Positions 60,425-64,000 of a DNA stretch of 64,000 bases are shown piece by piece. The first letter of the stretch is position 1. The number at the start of each line of letters is the position of its first letter. The position numbers and the translations under genes were made by a program. The stretch lies in assembly GCA_017412605.1 (NCBI GenBank), contig JAFPWY010000010.1:186001-250000 (forward strand), given 5' to 3'. The DNA comes from Fibrobacter sp. Its GTDB lineage: Bacteria; Fibrobacterota; Fibrobacteria; Fibrobacterales; Fibrobacteraceae. Under the pieces are notes generated by a model, which was not told where the DNA came from, made no database searches, and saw only the letters and a program-made list of their open reading frames with translations.

Positions 60425-61643
60425 TTATTCCCTCTAGTATGCAATTTAGTAATTCTTTTAAATCTTTTTCAGATTTTCTATTTATCAAGGAATACTGTGA
60501 TTCGGATTTTTGCGAAAAATAATCATAATTGTTGTTGGTTAATTCATGTAAAGCCTTGTAGATATCTGTTGCATATAATGGAGAAAAATAAATGGGTGCG
60601 TCTCCTAAAATTTCTGGTAGTGATGTAGTATAGGAGGCAAAAACCGGTTTTTTATAGAACATGGCCTCTATGGGAGGGTATCCAAATCCTTCAAAGAATG
60701 AGGGGTAAATAAGTGCGTAACATTGTTTTAATGAAAATTCAAAGTCTGCATCGTTTAAAAATGGAATTGATATATGATTCTTGAATTGTTGCGAAGGACC
60801 ATTGATGGTTAATAGGTATGATTCAGGATTATTTTTTGCAAATTGTTCAAAGGCTGCTAATGTATTGTATGGATTCTTGAGACTGCGATTGGCGTTAAGT
60901 AATAAATAAATTTTTTTGTTTTTGAAAATCTTTTTTATTTCGTTTGACGCGGTAATCTCTTTAGAAAAAATTCTGTTGGGAAGATAAAATGTTCTGACCC
61001 TGTTTTCGTCGATTTTCAAATTAAATGATAATGATTTTTTTGAAAATTCAGAATCAGTTATCAGGTGAAATTTTTTATTGTTCTTGTGTAGATTAACAAT
61101 GAATTTTGTGCGAGATTTTGCTTTCCAATAATTATTTCGAATGGTGCGAATATATTGAATAAATGAAAGTGTAGCTTTTTGGTAACGGAAAAAACCATAG
61201 ATAGAATGTTCTCGTTCTGCGAGATGAAATGCTGGATTTAGCATGTCACAATAAATGTTTAAATTTTTCTGACCAATCTCTTCGTCCACCATGTCGTGTA
61301 TAACGCAAATAGTTTCACAAGAAATTTTGTCTATATTTGGATAGTCTCCAAGGTATTGTGCGCATCCAATAAAAAAACGAGTTATTTGATATTTCTTTAT
61401 GATTTCGCAAATGTCGTTTTTATGTAAATCTATATATTCAATGGCTAAATTTTTTTTTGAAAGGTTTTCTTCTGTTAAGTCGTCGTATGCGATTCCGAAT
61501 GCAGAATCGTAGAGTGCAAATAGTTTTATGTGGTCTTTGGGACGTCCTTCTATTTCTTCTAATAAATTATAGAATACGGTGCGTACGTATTCTCCTGCGC
61601 CGGTTTTGTATCGAATTGTGATGAAATCAAATAGTAAATTCAT
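60417..61643 (-). CDS. GT4 family glycosyltransferase
   Basis: A 408-residue GT-B enzyme. The N-terminal domain has TGAGEYVRTVFYNLL and VIHDMVDEEIG. The C-terminal domain has YLLLNANRSLKNP, LTINGPSQQ, the acceptor-loop AL-x-Y-PSFFEGFGYPPIEAM with the EX7E pair, and PVFASYTTSLPEILGDAPIYF. These define the GT4 (GT1-type) retaining transferases common in polysaccharide clusters. It has 33 bp between it and the GT-A gene upstream and overlaps the WbsX-type gene. AT-rich coding. Confidence 0.88.
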   Translation of the reverse strand: MNLLFDFITIRYKTGAGEYVRTVFYNLLEEIEGRPKDHIKLFALYDSAFGIAYDDLTEENLSKKNLAIEYIDLHKNDICEIIKKYQITRFFIGCAQYLGDYPNIDKISCETICVIHDMVDEEIGQKNLNIYCDMLNPAFHLAEREHSIYGFFRYQKATLSFIQYIRTIRNNYWKAKSRTKFIVNLHKNNKKFHLITDSEFSKKSLSFNLKIDENRVRTFYLPNRIFSKEITASNEIKKIFKNKKIYLLLNANRSLKNPYNTLAAFEQFAKNNPESYLLTINGPSQQFKNHISIPFLNDADFEFSLKQCYALIYPSFFEGFGYPPIEAMFYKKPVFASYTTSLPEILGDAPIYFSPLYATDIYKALHELTNNNYDYFSQKSESQYSLINRKSEKDLKELLNCILEGIND

Positions 61644-61676
61644 AAAATTATTTGCTTGGGGTGGAAAAAGATTTGA

Positions 61677-62699
61677 CTATTTTTTTTTGCTAAAACATCT
61701 TTTTATGGGATACAATAGTTTTATTGTGGCATAGTACATTTTGCGCATGATGAAGAATATTTTTTCGAATAATTTGAATAGACGCTTGTCTGCGCTGTTT
61801 TTTGATGAATGGGTGTTCATTAGGGTGTATATTAGCCTAGAATTTCGCCATCGATCAAAATCGTTACCCATGATAAATGTGTTTGGGTCAAAAGCTTTTT
61901 TAGGATTATGAATCAATGTCTGAAACTCTTCTGCTTTTGGATTCTTTCTAAATAGGCTCAGCCATTCCTTCTGAAGAAATTTATATGCGGGTACGTAGGA
62001 AATGTTATCGTTCCAGGAAGAATAATAATGCAGAATAATTCCATCTAATAATGTGTTTATATTTCGACCGAACTGAGCATTCCAAGAGTTCGGCAAAAGT
62101 TTGAGTATTTCGTTCGATTTGAAAATGGCTTGTTGGAGGGCTGGTTGGTCTATGAATATTCCTTTTTTACAGGAGTCTTGCCAAAGCTTATGCCATTCAT
62201 CAATAAAATGGTGAACATTGGGTGTGTCTTTGAAGAAAAGAACTCCGCTATTGATATGGTAATTTGAATTTGTTGAATAGCCTAATTTTTTTAAATTCTC
62301 AATTATAAACCATTTTAGAGGGTGCTGTGCTAAAGAGTAGTTTCCGTCAGGAACACCCATGACTTCTTCGGAAAGCAACGATTCGTCTAATGGTGCGGCA
62401 AAAACAGTGTCAACGTCAACGTATAAAAAATCGCCTTTAACTAACTTTCTTGTGGATGTTTTGAGCCATCTAGATTTTTGCATTGGAGACAAAGATGAAT
62501 CTAGGTCAATGACGATTTTTTCGGATATGTATTCGTTGATAAGACTGCGAGACCCCTTTAATTCGTTATCAGTTGCTCGTTCGGTCAATAATGAAATAGT
62601 GCAACTAGGCATTTGGTATTTTGCCGACATCATTGAAATTAATGCCTGCTCGTAATAGAAATCAGAATCGGAACTGACGAGAACATACAAGATTTTCAT
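61677..62699 (-). CDS. GT-A fold glycosyltransferase (GT8/GT77-like)
   Basis: A 340-residue protein. It starts MKILYVLVSSDSDFYYEQALISM and has FLYVDVDTVFA with the D-x-D metal site, HINSGVLFFKD and DQPALQQAIF, and a later ILHYYSSW. This order matches nucleotide-diphospho-sugar transferases of the GT8/GT77-like group. The C-terminus is basic and ends in KRCFSKKK, which may contact the membrane. It is separated from the methyltransferase by 16 bp and is in the same leftward operon. Exact family uncertain. Confidence 0.75.
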   Translation of the reverse strand: MKILYVLVSSDSDFYYEQALISMMSAKYQMPSCTISLLTERATDNELKGSRSLINEYISEKIVIDLDSSLSPMQKSRWLKTSTRKLVKGDFLYVDVDTVFAAPLDESLLSEEVMGVPDGNYSLAQHPLKWFIIENLKKLGYSTNSNYHINSGVLFFKDTPNVHHFIDEWHKLWQDSCKKGIFIDQPALQQAIFKSNEILKLLPNSWNAQFGRNINTLLDGIILHYYSSWNDNISYVPAYKFLQKEWLSLFRKNPKAEEFQTLIHNPKKAFDPNTFIMGNDFDRWRNSRLIYTLMNTHSSKNSADKRLFKLFEKIFFIMRKMYYATIKLLYPIKRCFSKKK

Positions 62700-62715
62700 A
62701 AGAACTCCAGATAAT

Positions 62716-63483
62716 CTATTTTCTGCCTACGAATAATATTTCTTTGGGGTTGAGACCGTATTTAGGATACTGGCATTGTAATTTGATTTCCTGTACGTTG
62801 AATCCGCAAGATTCAAGCCTGGATTTATAATCCATGCCGAACAATCGAACATGGTCTTTTTGTCCAAATTTTTTTTCTAATATATCCTTGTCTGTAATGG
62901 ATGGGTCTGAAATGGTCGTTTCTAGAACTGGCGAGATCGGTACTTGTAAAATGGCTATACCATCTTTTGCAAGTACTCGATAAAGTTCACATATTGCTTT
63001 TTTTTCATCAAAAACGTGCTCAAGGACATGATTGCATATGATTAAATCAAAAGAGTTATCTGCAAAAGGCAAATTTTGAACATCCATATGCTCAACAAAA
63101 TCTCTGGAATAATCTGCGTGTTGTCCCTCTGCATAAAAGTCGCCACAAATATAATTTTTGAAATCATGTGCAATAAATTGATTCGCTATAATCATTTCTG
63201 GGGCAATGTGAAGAACTTTAGTTTTGGGTTTGCTAAAAATGTTTAGTTCTTGTTTCAAATAGGTATAAACAAGTCTTTCGCGATCTGTTGATGCGCATTT
63301 AGGACAGCCCGCATTTCTTTGCCCTGCTCCAATAATTTGATATCTCTTAATGGTTGGGTTGTCTAAGCCAATCGGAAAAAGATCTTTGGAATGAAAACCG
63401 CAGAAAGGACACTTGTATTTTAACCCCCAATGAGAAAGGAGGTTTACATATGCCTGCCTATTTTGTAAAATGCTTTTTTTCAT
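62716..63483 (-). CDS. SAM-dependent methyltransferase with zinc-ribbon N-terminus
   Basis: A 255-residue protein from ATG 63483 (an ATG three codons earlier is also open). The N-terminus has CPFCGFHSKDLFP and GCPKCASTDRERL, a four-Cys zinc-ribbon. The class I methyltransferase core follows: VLHIAPE, MDVQNLPFADNSFDLIICNHVLEHV and LYRVLAKDGIAILQVP. Such enzymes methylate sugars or glycan ends in O-antigen clusters. The neighbours are glycosyltransferases, which supports a polysaccharide role. Confidence 0.82.
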   Translation of the reverse strand: MKKSILQNRQAYVNLLSHWGLKYKCPFCGFHSKDLFPIGLDNPTIKRYQIIGAGQRNAGCPKCASTDRERLVYTYLKQELNIFSKPKTKVLHIAPEMIIANQFIAHDFKNYICGDFYAEGQHADYSRDFVEHMDVQNLPFADNSFDLIICNHVLEHVFDEKKAICELYRVLAKDGIAILQVPISPVLETTISDPSITDKDILEKKFGQKDHVRLFGMDYKSRLESCGFNVQEIKLQCQYPKYGLNPKEILFVGRK

Positions 63484-63497
63484 AGCAAACATCTTTC

Positions 63498-64000
63498 TTA
63501 TTCAATATTTAAAAAAGCCCCTTTTTTCATTGATTCATTTTTATATAGACTGAAACGACGAAGATTAATGATAAATTTTATATAGTACCGGATGCTATAA
63601 ATGAAGCGTTGATGGCTTGTAAAAATTTTCAATAAAGTTTCGTAAGAATAATTCCATAGAATTTCTTTTTTTGAAAATTTAAAGCTTGAAAAATTTGAAA
63701 TCATCGTGCAGAAATCTAGCAGAGCTCGTTTTTGTTCTGAAGTTGGACGATTTTCTCTATCGTGGATTCCTATGGCATTTGAGGCTATGCCAACCTTGAA
63801 GCCTTTTTTCCATGCTCTATCCGCGTAATTATTATCTTCGCCATAGTGGAAAAATGCTGGAGAAAAACCGCCAACATTTATGAGACAATCTCGGCTTATT
63901 AGCCAATGTGCAGCCATGATTCTTGGAATGGACATGACTTCGTTCTTTCTCCCAAAGAATAGGTCCTCATATGCCTTCGTTTCTTTATTCCACTGACTTA
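63498..64000 (-). CDS. GT2 family glycosyltransferase, 5' part beyond window
   Basis: The open frame continues to the right edge, so only the C-terminal 167 codons are visible. Typical late GT2 features are AHWLISRDCLINVGGFSPAFFHYGEDNNYADRAWKKGFKVGIA and the HDRE.RPTSEQK region, as in rhamnosyltransferase-like proteins. It is the first visible gene of the leftward operon. An internal ATG at 63935 is not the true start because coding continues upstream without a stop. Confidence 0.8.
   Translation of the reverse strand, partial: SQWNKETKAYEDLFFGRKNEVMSIPRIMAAHWLISRDCLINVGGFSPAFFHYGEDNNYADRAWKKGFKVGIASNAIGIHDRENRPTSEQKRALLDFCTMISNFSSFKFSKKEILWNYSYETLLKIFTSHQRFIYSIRYYIKFIINLRRFSLYKNESMKKGAFLNIE

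Overview
The window looks like a chromosomal segment of a Fibrobacter-type bacterium (Fibrobacterota). The clues are many large secreted proteins, serine-rich linkers behind lipoprotein signals, type IV pilin-like proteins and a mixed GC/AT composition. The assignment comes from gene style only; no rRNA or marker comparison was possible.

Region 1 (1-8.9 kb) is a GC-rich core. A leftward pair encodes a YbbR/CdaR-type membrane protein and TsaD (tRNA t6A synthesis). A tightly packed rightward operon encodes FtsX, an EnvC-like murein hydrolase activator, DNA polymerase III delta', RecJ and a small TonB-C-like membrane protein. A tRNA-Leu(UAA) gene and two small uncharacterised genes follow.

Region 2 (9.0-39.7 kb) is the most striking part. 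It holds three paralogous cassettes of prepilin-like genes, each ending in a giant protein of about 2,000-2,500 residues with a PilX/GspK-like type IV pilin N-terminus. Cassette A is H-V-W-giant, cassette B is V-W-giant and cassette C is W-giant. The order matches fimU-pilV-pilW-pilX or gspH-I-J-K, so these probably build tip complexes of type IV pili or a type II pseudopilus. No pilY1-like gene is present; the adhesin part appears to be fused to the PilX-like subunit. Between A and B lie an Rpn-family nuclease gene, a Ser-rich lipoprotein and a lipoprotein with glucan-water-dikinase-like domain order.

Region 3 (39.7-42.7 kb) has a second Rpn-family gene, a duplicated and internally deleted copy of it, and two divergent pilin genes, one of which looks like a highly expressed major pilin.

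Region 4 (42.7-52.9 kb) encodes envelope glycan enzymes: two OpgB/LTA-synthase-like transferases, two tandem paralogous multi-pass membrane proteins, another multi-pass GT-C-like protein and a small anchored protein.

Region 5 (52.9-64 kb) begins with a DUF4143 ATPase and an AbiEi/AbiEii toxin-antitoxin pair that sits next to a broken GT32 gene. A polysaccharide cluster follows (GT2, GT92, WbsX, GT4, GT-A, methyltransferase), mostly on the minus strand, AT-rich, and running off the right edge.

Several genes (20221, 50388, 52924, perhaps 2274 and 8348) have a TATATT-like box 6-7 nt before the start codon and no Shine-Dalgarno sequence, which suggests leaderless transcripts.
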